Source: Polynucleobacter sp.
GTDB taxonomy: Bacteria; Pseudomonadota; Gammaproteobacteria; Burkholderiales; Burkholderiaceae
Assembly: GCF_030693775.1 (NCBI RefSeq)
Contig: NZ_JAUXZY010000004.1
Span: forward strand, 949,327-1,013,326
DNA: 64,000 nt
Direction of reading: 5' to 3'
Under the pieces are notes generated by a model, which saw only the letters and a program-made list of their open reading frames with translations, did no database searches and was not told where the DNA came from. Below, one piece after another: positions 1-8,733 of this stretch. The position numbers were made by a program, and so were the translations under genes. The stretch's first letter is position 1, and each line of letters opens with the position of its first letter.

Positions 1-1284
1 TACAGCGACGTACCTGTGATTGAAGTACTCGTCAAAGTTGGCGATGTGATTGAAAAAGAGCAGTCGGTTGTTACATTGGAGTCCGATAAGGCCACAATGG
101 ACGTGCCTTCATCGCACGCAGGCCTTGTGAAAGAAATTAAAGTCAAGGTAGGCGATTTGATTTCAGAAGGTGCGCTGGTATTGGTAGTGGAGTCCAGCGA
201 TACTGCTGCCGCTTCTGCTCCAGTAGTAAGTGCTCCAGCTCCCCAGGCAGCGCCTGCGATTCCTTCTGTTCCTGCATCCATAACAACACCCACACCAACA
301 CCGGTGGCTGCAGTGGTAGCGGTGCCGGCATCACCTGTAGCTCAAGCCATACCAACAGCTGGGGCTGATGTGAGTCACGCTAGTCCAACGGTACGTAAAT
401 ATGCTCGTGAATTGGGTGTCAACGTTGCCCTTGTTAAAGGATCGGGCCCCAAAGGCCGCATTACGCAGGAAGACGTTCAGGCTTTTGTAAAAGGCGTGAT
501 GAGTGGCGCTACTTCAACTGCAAGCACGAAGACCGGTGGCAATATGGGCGGTCTGGATTTATTGCCATGGCCCACCGTTGACTTTACCAAGTTTGGTGCG
601 ATTGAGCGTCAACCCTTGTCCCGTATTAAAAAGTTATCCGCAGCCAATTTGGCGCGCAACTGGGTGATGATTCCGGCGGTTACCTATCATGAAGACGCGG
701 ACATTACCGAGCTTGAGGCGTTCCGTGTTTCAACTAATAAAGAGAATGAAAAGCAGGGTAATAAGATCACAATGCTAGCGTTCATGATCAAAGCGGCAGT
801 AGCCGCACTGAAAAAGTATCCAGAATTCAATAGCTCGCTCGATGGTGATGATTTAGTCCTGAAAAAATACTTTCACATTGCCTTTGCTGCAGATACTCCC
901 AATGGCCTCGTTGTTCCAGTCATTCGCAATGCCGATCAAAAGGGCATCAATGAGATTGCCCGCGAGACCGGTGAGCTTGCTGCATTGGCACGGGAAGGCA
1001 AATTAAAGCCAGATCAAATGCAGGGCGCCAGCTTCACCATCTCCTCCCTTGGCGGTATTGGCGGAACTTATTTTGCGCCGATCATCAATGCACCTGAGGT
1101 CGCTATTTTGGGCGTCAGCAAAGCGGCAATGAAACCAGTCTGGGATGGCAAGCAATTTGTGCCCAGGCTGATATGCCCACTGTCCTTGACGGCAGATCAC
1201 CGCGTGATCGATGGCGCTTCGGCGACGCGATTTACGGCCTACATTGCCCAGCTCCTGGCTGATTTCCGCCGTGCGGCACTTTAA
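1..1284 (+). CDS. aceF: Dihydrolipoamide acetyltransferase (E2 of pyruvate dehydrogenase), 5' end outside window
   Basis: E2 core of the cytoplasmic pyruvate dehydrogenase complex; moves the acetyl group from lipoyl-lysine to CoA. The frame is open from base 1 (YSDVPVIEV...), so the true start lies upstream and the internal GTG at 16 is not it. Seen: a lipoyl domain with the lipoylated lysine in ESDKATM (codon 88-90), an Ala/Pro/Thr-rich linker, a peripheral-subunit-binding domain (about bases 380-500, HASPTVRKYARELGV), and a C-terminal catalytic domain ending in the HxxxDG active-site motif (DHRVIDGAS, near 1197). lpdA follows after 11 bases and carries a very similar lipoyl domain, so both belong to one operon whose aceE is probably upstream. 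A 2-oxoglutarate dehydrogenase E2 is less likely because of this pairing. Confidence 0.95.
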   Translation, partial: YSDVPVIEVLVKVGDVIEKEQSVVTLESDKATMDVPSSHAGLVKEIKVKVGDLISEGALVLVVESSDTAAASAPVVSAPAPQAAPAIPSVPASITTPTPTPVAAVVAVPASPVAQAIPTAGADVSHASPTVRKYARELGVNVALVKGSGPKGRITQEDVQAFVKGVMSGATSTASTKTGGNMGGLDLLPWPTVDFTKFGAIERQPLSRIKKLSAANLARNWVMIPAVTYHEDADITELEAFRVSTNKENEKQGNKITMLAFMIKAAVAALKKYPEFNSSLDGDDLVLKKYFHIAFAADTPNGLVVPVIRNADQKGINEIARETGELAALAREGKLKPDQMQGASFTISSLGGIGGTYFAPIINAPEVAILGVSKAAMKPVWDGKQFVPRLICPLSLTADHRVIDGASATRFTAYIAQLLADFRRAAL

Positions 1285-1295
1285 AAGGAATCACC

Positions 1296-3095
1296 ATGAC
1301 TAAGCAATTGATTCTGGTTCCGGACATTGGTGACTACGACGATGTGCCCGTGATTGAGGTGCTGGTAAAGGTAGGCGATCGGATTGAAAAAGAGCAGCCA
1401 TTATTAGTTTTAGAGTCGGATAAGGCCACCATGGAAGTGCCGGCTGATGCGGCTGGTACGATTACCAGCATTGCAGTGAAGGTGGACGATAAAGTTAAAA
1501 AGGGCACCGTTATTGCTGAGATTGAACTCGAGGCTGGTGCCGCGCCAAAGCCAAATGCGCCTATCGCATCGGCTCCAACTCCAAACGCAGCCCCATCACC
1601 ACAACCCACTGCCGCACCAATTGCAGTTAGCAATGCAGCGAGTGCTTTTCAGGGTAAGGTAGATCATGAATGCGATTTACTGGTCCTCGGCGCAGGCCCC
1701 GGCGGCTATAGCGCTGCATTTCGTGCTGCCGATTTAGGTCTGAACGTTATTCTGGTTGAACGCTATCCAACTCTAGGCGGCGTTTGCTTAAACGTCGGCT
1801 GTATTCCATCCAAAGCTCTGTTGCACACAGCTGCGGTGATGGATGAAGCGAAAACCATGTCAAAGCACGGCATTAGCTTTGGTACCCCAACCATCGACAT
1901 TGATCAGTTGCGCGCCTACAAAGATGGCGTGATTGGCAAATTGACCGGTGGTCTGGCTGGTATGGCAAAAGCACGTAAGGTGAAGGTTGTCCGTGGTCTT
2001 GGTCGTTTTGTGGATGCAAACCACGTTGAAGTCAATCTAACCGCAGGGCCCAGTCAAGAAGCAAGCGGTCAAAAAGAAGTGATTCGTTTTCAGAAAGCAA
2101 TTATTGCTGCCGGCAGTCAGCCGATCAAGCTGCCATTTTTGCCGGATGATCCGCGCGTTGTCGATAGTACGGGCGCACTCCTTTTGAAGAGTATTCCTAA
2201 GCGCATGTTAGTCATTGGTGGCGGCATCATTGGTTTAGAGATGGCGACGGTCTATAGTGCCTTGGGCTCCAAAATTGATATTGCTGAAATGCTCGATGGG
2301 CTGATGGCGGGTGCCGATCGCGATTTAGAGAAGGTCTGGGAAAAGCACAATGCGGGACGCTTTGATAAGGTCATGCTCAAAACGCGCGCTGCCAAAGCAG
2401 AAGCGAAGCCCGACGGAATTCATGTCACGTTTGAAGGTGATGCTGCGCCTGCAGATCCGCAAGCCTATGACTTGGTATTGGTTGCGGTAGGGCGCTCACC
2501 GAATGGCAAAAAGATTGATGCGGGCAATGCCGGCGTTGCGGTAGATGATCGCGGCTTTATTGCCGTTGATCAGCAGATGCGCACGAACGTCCCGCACATT
2601 TTTGCGATTGGTGACATTGTGGGTCAGCCCATGCTTGCTCATAAGGCAGTGCACGAAGGCCACGTTGCAGCAGAAGCGGCAGCTGGTCAAAAATCCTTTT
2701 TTGATGCCAAGCAAATTCCTTCTGTTGCCTATACCGATCCCGAAGTAGCTTGGGCCGGACTCACTGAAGAGCAATGCAAGGCGCAAGGCATTGCCTATGA
2801 GAAAGGCCTCTTTCCCTGGGCAGCGAGTGGCCGCGCGATTGCCAACGGTCGCGACGAAGGATTTACCAAACTCTTATTTGACGCCAAAACCCACCGAATT
2901 ATTGGCGGCGGTATTGTTGGCACCCATGCGGGTGATTTAATTGGTGAAGTCTGTCTTGCAATTGAGATGGGAGCAGATGCCATTGATATGGGTAAAACCA
3001 TTCATCCGCATCCCACCCTGGGGGAGTCGGTTGGCTTGGCAGCCGAAGCGGCGCACGGGCACTGCACCGACTTGCCGCCGGTTCGAAAGAAGTAA
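1296..3095 (+). CDS. lpdA: Dihydrolipoyl dehydrogenase (E3) with N-terminal lipoyl domain
   Basis: Flavoprotein that reoxidises dihydrolipoamide with NAD+. The 599 residues exceed the roughly 470 of a plain E3 because a lipoyl domain is fused in front: lipoyl lysine K43 in ESDKATM, then an Ala/Pro linker (about 80-115). The E3 proper has the FAD loop GAGPGG (132-137), redox-active disulfide C164/C169 in GGVCLNVGC, an NAD-binding GGGIIGLE segment, and a C-terminal HPHPTLGE motif carrying the catalytic His-Glu pair. Start ATG follows AAAGGAA. It is the last gene of the aceF operon and is closed by the hairpin at 3145. Lipoyl-E3 fusions are known in betaproteobacterial PDH operons. Confidence 0.96.
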   Translation: MTKQLILVPDIGDYDDVPVIEVLVKVGDRIEKEQPLLVLESDKATMEVPADAAGTITSIAVKVDDKVKKGTVIAEIELEAGAAPKPNAPIASAPTPNAAPSPQPTAAPIAVSNAASAFQGKVDHECDLLVLGAGPGGYSAAFRAADLGLNVILVERYPTLGGVCLNVGCIPSKALLHTAAVMDEAKTMSKHGISFGTPTIDIDQLRAYKDGVIGKLTGGLAGMAKARKVKVVRGLGRFVDANHVEVNLTAGPSQEASGQKEVIRFQKAIIAAGSQPIKLPFLPDDPRVVDSTGALLLKSIPKRMLVIGGGIIGLEMATVYSALGSKIDIAEMLDGLMAGADRDLEKVWEKHNAGRFDKVMLKTRAAKAEAKPDGIHVTFEGDAAPADPQAYDLVLVAVGRSPNGKKIDAGNAGVAVDDRGFIAVDQQMRTNVPHIFAIGDIVGQPMLAHKAVHEGHVAAEAAAGQKSFFDAKQIPSVAYTDPEVAWAGLTEEQCKAQGIAYEKGLFPWAASGRAIANGRDEGFTKLLFDAKTHRIIGGGIVGTHAGDLIGEVCLAIEMGADAIDMGKTIHPHPTLGESVGLAAEAAHGHCTDLPPVRKK

Positions 3096-3144
3096 TGCCT
3101 TGATTGCGTGATTTTTTAAACGCAGTAGACCGCCAATCAAAAGA

Positions 3145-3177
3145 AAAATCCCCTGCCAGAGTCTGACAGGGGATTTT
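3145..3177. terminator. Bidirectional rho-independent terminator between lpdA and the phasin gene
   Basis: Inverted repeat AAAATCCCCTG (3145-3155) and CAGGGGATTTT (3167-3177), with further pairing inside the intervening CCAGAGTCTGA. The A-run on one side and T-run on the other allow termination in both directions, fitting the convergent genes. Confidence 0.85.
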
Positions 3178-3205
3178 GTTTGGGGCCTGGGCCCTGTAGT
3201 TTCGA

Positions 3206-3757
3206 TTAACGCTTTGAAGATTTAGTGGCCTTCTCGGTGGCCTTCAATACGGATTCAGTTGCATTGTTCAGGTTTGTTTGAGCGACATCCAGCGCCTGCT
3301 TCATGGCTTTTTGGCTGTTCTCGTAAATGGTGCTGGCCGAGGCAATCGCTTGCTTCATCGCTGCAACAGCTGCTTCTGAGCCAGCCGGCGCATTTTTGCT
3401 CCAGTCTTCGACCATGGCGTTCATTTTCTTTTGGCTGGCCTGCATTTCTTTTTCAGTTGTTTTGGAAAAGCCCGCTTGGGTATCGTTTGCTAATTCGTAT
3501 AAATGGCGGCTATAGGCCATCATCTTTTCGGCCATGGGCTGGACGGATTGGGCCTGATGGGCTAATAGCTGTTGTACATCTTTAATTTCCAATGCCTTTT
3601 TGGCATTAGTCATGCTGTCGCTCAAACTGGCCTTGGCAATGTGCATATTGAGTTCAACCAACTTTTCAATGCTGACTAGTGCCTGATTTGTAATACCGGT
3701 GAGGGTTTCTAGGTTGGCCTTTTGTGCGGCGGCCAGTTGCTCTGGTGTGAGGTTCAT
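3206..3757 (-). CDS. phaP: Phasin family protein (PHB granule-associated)
   Basis: Small amphipathic protein of the phasin_2 family (TIGR01841), which coats polyhydroxyalkanoate granules in the cytoplasm. The 183 residues have the typical N-terminus MNLTPEQLAAAQKANLETL and a low-complexity helical body rich in Ala, Lys, Gln and Met, with an Ala/Thr/Lys/Ser tail. No catalytic motif, as expected. The ATG is preceded by CGGAGATAGAAA, a good ribosome site. It is monocistronic, with its own promoter region at 3813-3843, and converges on lpdA. Suggests that the organism stores PHB. Gene symbol by family only; paralogues elsewhere are likely. Confidence 0.88.
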   Translation of the reverse strand: MNLTPEQLAAAQKANLETLTGITNQALVSIEKLVELNMHIAKASLSDSMTNAKKALEIKDVQQLLAHQAQSVQPMAEKMMAYSRHLYELANDTQAGFSKTTEKEMQASQKKMNAMVEDWSKNAPAGSEAAVAAMKQAIASASTIYENSQKAMKQALDVAQTNLNNATESVLKATEKATKSSKR

Positions 3758-3812
3758 TTTCTATCTCCGAGTAATTGATGGGGTGCTGTATGGCTAATAA
3801 CTATTACTTAAG

Positions 3813-3843
3813 ATTATAGTTTTATTTTTGTTGCATTGCACAA
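3813..3843 (-). promoter_or_regulatory. Candidate phasin promoter with PhaR-like site
   Basis: On the minus strand a perfect TATAAT (3813-3818) lies 19 bases downstream of TTGTGC (3838-3843). Between and over these sits TGCATTGCA (3832-3840), which fits the TGC-N3-GCA core described for the PHB-responsive repressor PhaR. The elements are seen; their function is inferred. Confidence 0.4.
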
Positions 3844-3992
3844 AGATTTTAATATTCATATTTAATAAGAATAAAAACATTAAAAAACAATAGCTTATAA
3901 GTAAATATTTAAGTAAAAGGTTATTCGACTTGTGGTGGTCTTCCTGGAGCTAAAATCAGATAACAGAATAAAAAAAGCAAATAAAAGGATTT

Positions 3993-4862
3993 ATGGCGTT
4001 CAGGCTTGAAGGTGCGATTGCGCCTGTTTTCGTTCTTTTATGGAGCACGGGCTTCATCATCGCCAAACTAGCAATGCCCTTTGTGGAGCCGGCCACGTTC
4101 TTGTTTTGGCGCTACCTGGGAATCTTGCTAGCCATGGGGGCCCTCAGCTTGGTGTGGCGACCAGCCTCTTGGCCGAATCAATCGCAACTCGGACATTTGC
4201 TAATTGCCGGCGTTCTGCTGCAATTTGGTTATTTAATGGGCGTATGGGCAGCCGTTCGCTTGGGTATGACCGCCGGACTGGTGGCCCTAATTGTTGGTTT
4301 GCAACCGATCATCACGGCCTGGTTTGCGGCATGGGTATCCGAGCATGTATCGCCGCGCCAGTGGCTCGGTTTGCTGCTGGGGATAGCGGGGGTTGGTCTT
4401 GTCGTTGCCGAGAAAATGAACTTTACGCCCATACCCGTCATTAGTTACTTTCTTGCGTTTGCCGCCTTATTGTCGATTACCTTTGGTACGCTCTATCAGA
4501 AGAAGTATTGCCCTGTGTTTGACTTGCGATCGGGCTCTTTAATCCAATTCAGCATCGCCTTACTTTTATCCTTCCTTTGTATGGCGCTATTTGAAGAAGG
4601 CACCATGGTTTGGAATACGCCCGTCATCATCGCCATGCTCTGGGCAATCTTCCCCATCTCGATTGGTTCTGTGAGCTTGCTGTTCATCATGATTCGCAAG
4701 GGTGCGGCAACCAAGGTCACGAGTCTGTTGTACCTAACGCCACCTACGACTGCGATTATGGCGTGGTTCTTATTTGATGAACCCTTGACCTGGATGATGG
4801 CGGCAGGGATTATTTTGACGATGGGGGCGGTTGTGCTGGTGAATCAAAAGGCGCGTCAATAA
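3993..4862 (+). CDS. EamA/DMT-family permease
   Basis: Inner-membrane transporter of the drug/metabolite superfamily, 289 residues with about ten hydrophobic segments in two EamA repeats (roughly 8-135 and 148-285). The N-terminus (VFVLLWSTGFIIAKLAMPF) and the ending of repeat 2 (LTPPTTAIMAWFLFDEP) are characteristic. Substrate cannot be read from sequence; relatives export amino acids or other metabolites. ATG preceded by AAAAGGA. Separate from the neighbouring genes by 65 or more bases on each side. Confidence 0.88.
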   Translation: MAFRLEGAIAPVFVLLWSTGFIIAKLAMPFVEPATFLFWRYLGILLAMGALSLVWRPASWPNQSQLGHLLIAGVLLQFGYLMGVWAAVRLGMTAGLVALIVGLQPIITAWFAAWVSEHVSPRQWLGLLLGIAGVGLVVAEKMNFTPIPVISYFLAFAALLSITFGTLYQKKYCPVFDLRSGSLIQFSIALLLSFLCMALFEEGTMVWNTPVIIAMLWAIFPISIGSVSLLFIMIRKGAATKVTSLLYLTPPTTAIMAWFLFDEPLTWMMAAGIILTMGAVVLVNQKARQ

Positions 4863-4927
4863 ATCACCCTGAACCCGTCAAAGTTTATTATCATTACGGC
4901 TATTGTTAGGTGAAGAGGTAGTGCTGC

Positions 4928-6034
4928 ATGCGATTACGAAGCCGGCTTGGAGTTGCCTTATGGATGACCCTGTTTGCGGTCTCTTATATCCCCGACGCTG
5001 CAATTGCCCAAACTAGCTCGAGCAATCAAAAGCAAGCGCCTGCTAAAGACAAGCCAAAACAAAACCAGTCGGCCAATAAAGCGCCTGCTGCGAAACCGGG
5101 TAGCACGAATAAAACAATTAAAACAACTAAGCCGGCAAAGACTGGCAATACGAAGACGGCTAAGAAAACCAAAGATGTACGGGTAACCGTTACTCGCCCA
5201 GCAAATAATGCAACTACCGGCTCAAGACCTTCTTTTGCCACGGCAATGGGCTTGCGGGGCCAACATGATGATCTCAGTCTGAAGTCCAGCGTGGCGATGG
5301 TCGTCAATCAAGATACCAATGACGTATTGTTTGAGAAAAATACCGGCGTTAGCCTGCCAATTGCATCCATTACGAAGTTAATGGGTGCCATGGTGGTACT
5401 CGATGCTGACTTGCCTTTGGATGAGCCCATTAAGATTAATGCGGAGGATGCCCGTAGCTACGGAAAATCGCGGCTTGCTACCGGCACATCGCTGACACGC
5501 CGTGAAGCGATGCTTCTATCGCTGATGTCCTCTGAAAATCGCGCTGCCTACACCTTGGGCAGGAACTACCCAGGAGGCATTCCTGCCTTTGTTGCTGCCA
5601 TGAATCAAAAAGCCCGTGATCTTGGCATGCGGAACTCGCGCTTTGCTGATCCCAGCGGCTTATCCAGTGAGAACGTCGCCACTGCAGATGACTTGGCGAA
5701 AATGGTGAGTGCATCTTATCAGTACAAGGCCATTCGGGAGTATTCCACTTGGCCTGACCTCACCATGGTGATTAACAATCGCCCACAAACTTTTTTGAAT
5801 ACCAATCGCCTGGTTCGTTCTGGCGACATGGACATCGGACTGCAAAAAACCGGGTTTATTAGTGCCGCCGGTAAATGCCTCGTGATGCAAGCCAACATCA
5901 ATGGCTCGCCCTTGCTGCTCGTCTTTTTAGATTCAGTGGGCACGCAATCCCGTTTTGCAGATGCGGTACGCGTCAAGGATTGGTATCAGCAAATGGATCC
6001 CAGTGAGATCCGTCCACTGCGTCGCTTGATGTAA
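4928..6034 (+). CDS. pbpG: D-alanyl-D-alanine endopeptidase (PBP7/8 type, serine peptidase S11)
   Basis: Periplasmic peptidoglycan hydrolase cutting D-Ala-meso-DAP cross-links. Signal peptide (1-27, ending AIAQ), then an unusual Lys/Ala/Thr/Pro-rich low-complexity stretch (about 33-95), then the S11 catalytic domain with SITK (147-150), SEN (202-204) and KTG (307-309). This triad and the 368-residue length fit PbpG better than the carboxypeptidases DacA/DacC, which have an extra C-terminal domain. Start chosen because GAAGAGGT precedes the ATG and a signal peptide follows. The basic linker may bind anionic wall polymers (inference). Ends facing the convergent iclR-type gene. Confidence 0.9.
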   Translation: MRLRSRLGVALWMTLFAVSYIPDAAIAQTSSSNQKQAPAKDKPKQNQSANKAPAAKPGSTNKTIKTTKPAKTGNTKTAKKTKDVRVTVTRPANNATTGSRPSFATAMGLRGQHDDLSLKSSVAMVVNQDTNDVLFEKNTGVSLPIASITKLMGAMVVLDADLPLDEPIKINAEDARSYGKSRLATGTSLTRREAMLLSLMSSENRAAYTLGRNYPGGIPAFVAAMNQKARDLGMRNSRFADPSGLSSENVATADDLAKMVSASYQYKAIREYSTWPDLTMVINNRPQTFLNTNRLVRSGDMDIGLQKTGFISAAGKCLVMQANINGSPLLLVFLDSVGTQSRFADAVRVKDWYQQMDPSEIRPLRRLM

Positions 6035-6044
6035 TTTCTTTGTA

Positions 6045-6053
6045 GGGGGGGGG
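6045..6053. repeat. Homopolymeric tract of nine G
   Basis: Nine consecutive G between the convergent pbpG and IclR genes. A weak imperfect hairpin can form between TTGTAGGG (about 6038-6047) and CTCCCACAAG (about 6066-6075), so it may be part of a poor terminator. It lies outside both reading frames. Confidence 0.7.
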
Positions 6054-6077
6054 ATTTGCTTCTTTCTCCCACAAGAC

Positions 6078-6878
6078 TTACTTCGAGGTAAATCCCATTC
6101 CTTTTGAAATTTGCATGGCGGTATCTTGGAGCGCCTTGAGCCAGTCTGCCTGAATGCGATCCGTAGGAGCGCTGAGCGATAAGCCAGCCACCAATTTGCC
6201 TGTGTCATCGAGGATGCCGGCCGCCAAGCAACTCACGCCTAATTCCAATTCTTCATCGTCGCTGGCATGCCCCAACTGATTGACTTTAGACAATTCAGTT
6301 TCAAGCTTACGCAATTCGGTAATGCTATTGCGGGTATGTCCAGCTAAGCCGGTCCGAGTTGCATAGGCTCGCACCTTGGTCGAGTCATCGCTTGCCAAAA
6401 ACAGCTTACCAACCGAGGTGAGGTGCAGCGGCGCACGACCGCCAATCGCACGAACCACTTGCATGCCTGAACGTTCGCTATAGGCGCGATCGACGTAGAC
6501 AATCTCGTCGCCTTGTCGGACGGATAGGTTGATGGTTTCCCCGGTGATTTTATGGAGTGCGCGCATCGGTGCTTGAGCTGCCTCTCGAACTGAGAGCCGA
6601 GCTTTCACTAGATTGCCGAGCTCTAAGAGTCGCAGACCGAGCCGATAAGTGCCGCCATCGCCGCGCTCAACCAGTCTGCAGGCAACCATGTCATTTAATA
6701 TGCGGTGCGCCGTGGAAGGATGGAGTGCAGTTTGCTCAGCCAAAATCTTCAGGCTGCAGGCATCCTCATGCTTCGCAAGGGCATCGAGCAAATTCATCAT
6801 GCGCTCGACCACCTGGATGGCGGTCTTTCCAACCTCACCAGGGGCTTTAGCCATTTTTGCTACTTTGGGGTTATCCAT
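6078..6878 (-). CDS. IclR-family transcriptional regulator
   Basis: Repressor/activator with an N-terminal winged helix (about 17-75, VERMMNLLDALAKHEDACSLKILAEQTALHP) and a C-terminal IclR effector-binding domain. 266 residues from the chosen ATG (MDNPKVAKM). A GTG 48 bases upstream would add a residue stretch that looks non-coding and has no ribosome site, so it was not used; the chosen start also has only a weak one. No linked catabolic operon is present: upstream lies pyrD on the same strand after 74 bases. Target unknown. Confidence 0.85.
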   Translation of the reverse strand: MDNPKVAKMAKAPGEVGKTAIQVVERMMNLLDALAKHEDACSLKILAEQTALHPSTAHRILNDMVACRLVERGDGGTYRLGLRLLELGNLVKARLSVREAAQAPMRALHKITGETINLSVRQGDEIVYVDRAYSERSGMQVVRAIGGRAPLHLTSVGKLFLASDDSTKVRAYATRTGLAGHTRNSITELRKLETELSKVNQLGHASDDEELELGVSCLAAGILDDTGKLVAGLSLSAPTDRIQADWLKALQDTAMQISKGMGFTSK

Positions 6879-6952
6879 TGCTTTATTGTAGCCATTCTTG
6901 ATGGAATTGCACAATGTGAAAACCACTACCGAAAAAATAGTCGCTTATATGG

Positions 6953-7978
6953 CTATTTCAGGGCTAGGGCGCATTCCCGAACCAGTTCCGGACCCTTAAA
7001 AATGAGGCCGCTATACAGTTGCACCACACTGGCTCCCGCAGCACGTTTTTCCTGGGCATCTTCTCCGGAAAGGATGCCGCCGACGCCAATAATCGGTATC
7101 CGGTTATCAAGGTGTTGCTTGAGCGACTCTATAACGGCATTGGATAGGGTGCGAACCGGCGCACCAGAGAGTCCGCCAGCTTCGGTGCCATGCTCCAGAT
7201 GGGCGACTGCGCTTCGCTCAATCGTGGTGTTGGTTGCAATTACGGCGTCAATTTCAAACTCAATAAGCAAGTCGGCGATCAAACGGATGTCGGTGGGATC
7301 GAGGTCCGGTGCAATCTTTAGAAATAAGGGTTTGCGAACGCCATGCTGATCGCATAGAGCGGTACGTGCCAGCTGAATGCTACTCAGCAGGGAACGCAGC
7401 ATGTCTTCACCTTGCAGAGCTCGGAGGTTCTTGGTATTGGGCGATGAAATATTCACTGTAATGTAGGATGAAACGGCGTAAACCTTTTTTAATCCAATTA
7501 CATAATCGTCGGCGGCAGCTTCGATTGGGGTGCTGGCATTCTTGCCTATGTTTAAACCAATAACACCGCCGGATTGCCAGTAGCGTGAGGCCTTCACGCG
7601 GGCCACGCATGCGTCTACGCCATCGTTATTAAAGCCCATGCGGTTAATAATTCCATCAACCTCGCTGAGGCGGAACATGCGCGGCTTTGGATTGCCCGGT
7701 TGCGGTAGCGGCGTTACGGTACCGATTTCTAAAAAGCCAAAACCCAGAGCGGCAAGAGCATCAATATGCTTGCCATCTTTGTCTAAGCCGGCAGCGAGAC
7801 CAACCCGATTACGCAAATGCAAGCCGCAAAATATCTGGGGGTCGACGACGGGCTTGGGCACGAAATGGGGGAGTAAGCCGAGCGCGTGCGCCCGGTCCAT
7901 ACTGCCCAGAGCTAGGTTATGGGCTTGCTCAGGATCAAGGCAAAAGAGCGCAGGGCGTAAAAAGGAGTAAGCGGACAT
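6953..7978 (-). CDS. pyrD: Dihydroorotate dehydrogenase, quinone-dependent (class 2)
   Basis: Membrane-associated FMN enzyme oxidising dihydroorotate to orotate with quinone, step four of pyrimidine synthesis. 341 residues, the class 2 length. The N-terminal helix (YSFLRPALFCLDPEQAHNLAL) is the membrane/quinone-binding region of class 2. Catalytic loop VNISSPNTKNLR is clear, with GLNIGKN and the FMN-phosphate site (GVGGILSGEDA) near the end. It is the last gene of the pabBC-nudix-aat-bpt-pyrD run, 8 bases after bpt. Confidence 0.96.
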   Translation of the reverse strand: MSAYSFLRPALFCLDPEQAHNLALGSMDRAHALGLLPHFVPKPVVDPQIFCGLHLRNRVGLAAGLDKDGKHIDALAALGFGFLEIGTVTPLPQPGNPKPRMFRLSEVDGIINRMGFNNDGVDACVARVKASRYWQSGGVIGLNIGKNASTPIEAAADDYVIGLKKVYAVSSYITVNISSPNTKNLRALQGEDMLRSLLSSIQLARTALCDQHGVRKPLFLKIAPDLDPTDIRLIADLLIEFEIDAVIATNTTIERSAVAHLEHGTEAGGLSGAPVRTLSNAVIESLKQHLDNRIPIIGVGGILSGEDAQEKRAAGASVVQLYSGLIFKGPELVRECALALK

Positions 7979-7986
7979 GAATTGAA

Positions 7987-8733
7987 TTATCGCGTATGCA
8001 AGGGCTGCCAGAGGTTATCGATCAGACCTTCGATGGCCTTGAACTTCGACTTATACGCCATCTTCTGACTTTCTTGGATGTAATAGCCCAGGTAGAGATA
8101 AGGCCGCTTCAGTAGCCTTACTTGTTCTATTTGCCACAGAATACTGTAGGTACCGTAACTAGCATTGGATGCCGTAGTGTCGTAAAAGGTGTAGACCGAC
8201 GAAATGCCGGCTTCGACAATATCAATGATGCTGACCATGCGTAGGCGTCCTGGCTCTGGGTCCCCGGGCCCGTCCCGAAATTCAACTAAACGCGAGTTCA
8301 CTCTGCTTTGCAGTAAAAACTGCGTGTATTGCTCTTGGTCATCGCGGTTCATGTCGCCATCATGATGGCGCTGCTCTTGGTAGCGGCGATACAGTGCGTA
8401 GTGCTCGTCGGTATAACTCAAGTGCAGTACATGAGCTTCTAAATTGGCATGTTGCTTTTGAGCGCGCTGTTGGCTGCGATTCGGGACAAAGTGCTCAACG
8501 GGTATACGCGTAGCAATGCACGCCTTGCAGTGATCGCAATAGGGGCGATAGGTAAATAGGCCGCTGCGCCGAAATCCAGCATTGACTAAATCGCCGTACA
8601 TATCGCTATGCACCAAGTGGGACGGTGTAGCAACCTGTGAACGCGCGGTTTGGTGCGGTAGATAGCTGCAGGTATAGGACGCGGTGGCATAAAACTGCAG
8701 CGCAGTAATCGGGAGCTCATTGATTTGACTCAT
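7987..8733 (-). CDS. bpt: Aspartate/glutamate leucyltransferase (bacterial ATE/R-transferase homologue)
   Basis: Transfers leucine from Leu-tRNA to N-terminal Asp or Glu of proteins, marking them for ClpS/ClpAP. 248 residues: N-terminal ATE domain with the Cys-rich SYTCSY and YCDHCKAC motifs, and a C-terminal GNAT-like domain ending in [18 protein letters not shown]. The ATG at 8733 was preferred to the GTG six bases earlier because GGAG lies 8 bases upstream and the ATG overlaps the aat stop as ATGA. The overlap implies translational coupling with aat, the other N-end rule transferase. Confidence 0.93.
   Translation of the reverse strand: MSQINELPITALQFYATASYTCSYLPHQTARSQVATPSHLVHSDMYGDLVNAGFRRSGLFTYRPYCDHCKACIATRIPVEHFVPNRSQQRAQKQHANLEAHVLHLSYTDEHYALYRRYQEQRHHDGDMNRDDQEQYTQFLLQSRVNSRLVEFRDGPGDPEPGRLRMVSIIDIVEAGISSVYTFYDTTASNASYGTYSILWQIEQVRLLKRPYLYLGYYIQESQKMAYKSKFKAIEGLIDNLWQPLHTR

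Noticed and set aside
143..355. Open frame of 70 codons antisense to the aceF linker
   Set aside because: Lies within the Ala/Pro-rich linker of aceF, whose codon pattern opens the opposite strand; no ribosome site and no recognisable protein.
4040..4444. Overlapping same-strand frame inside the EamA permease gene
   Set aside because: The permease frame has repeated membrane segments and family motifs; the other frame is an arbitrary mixed sequence.
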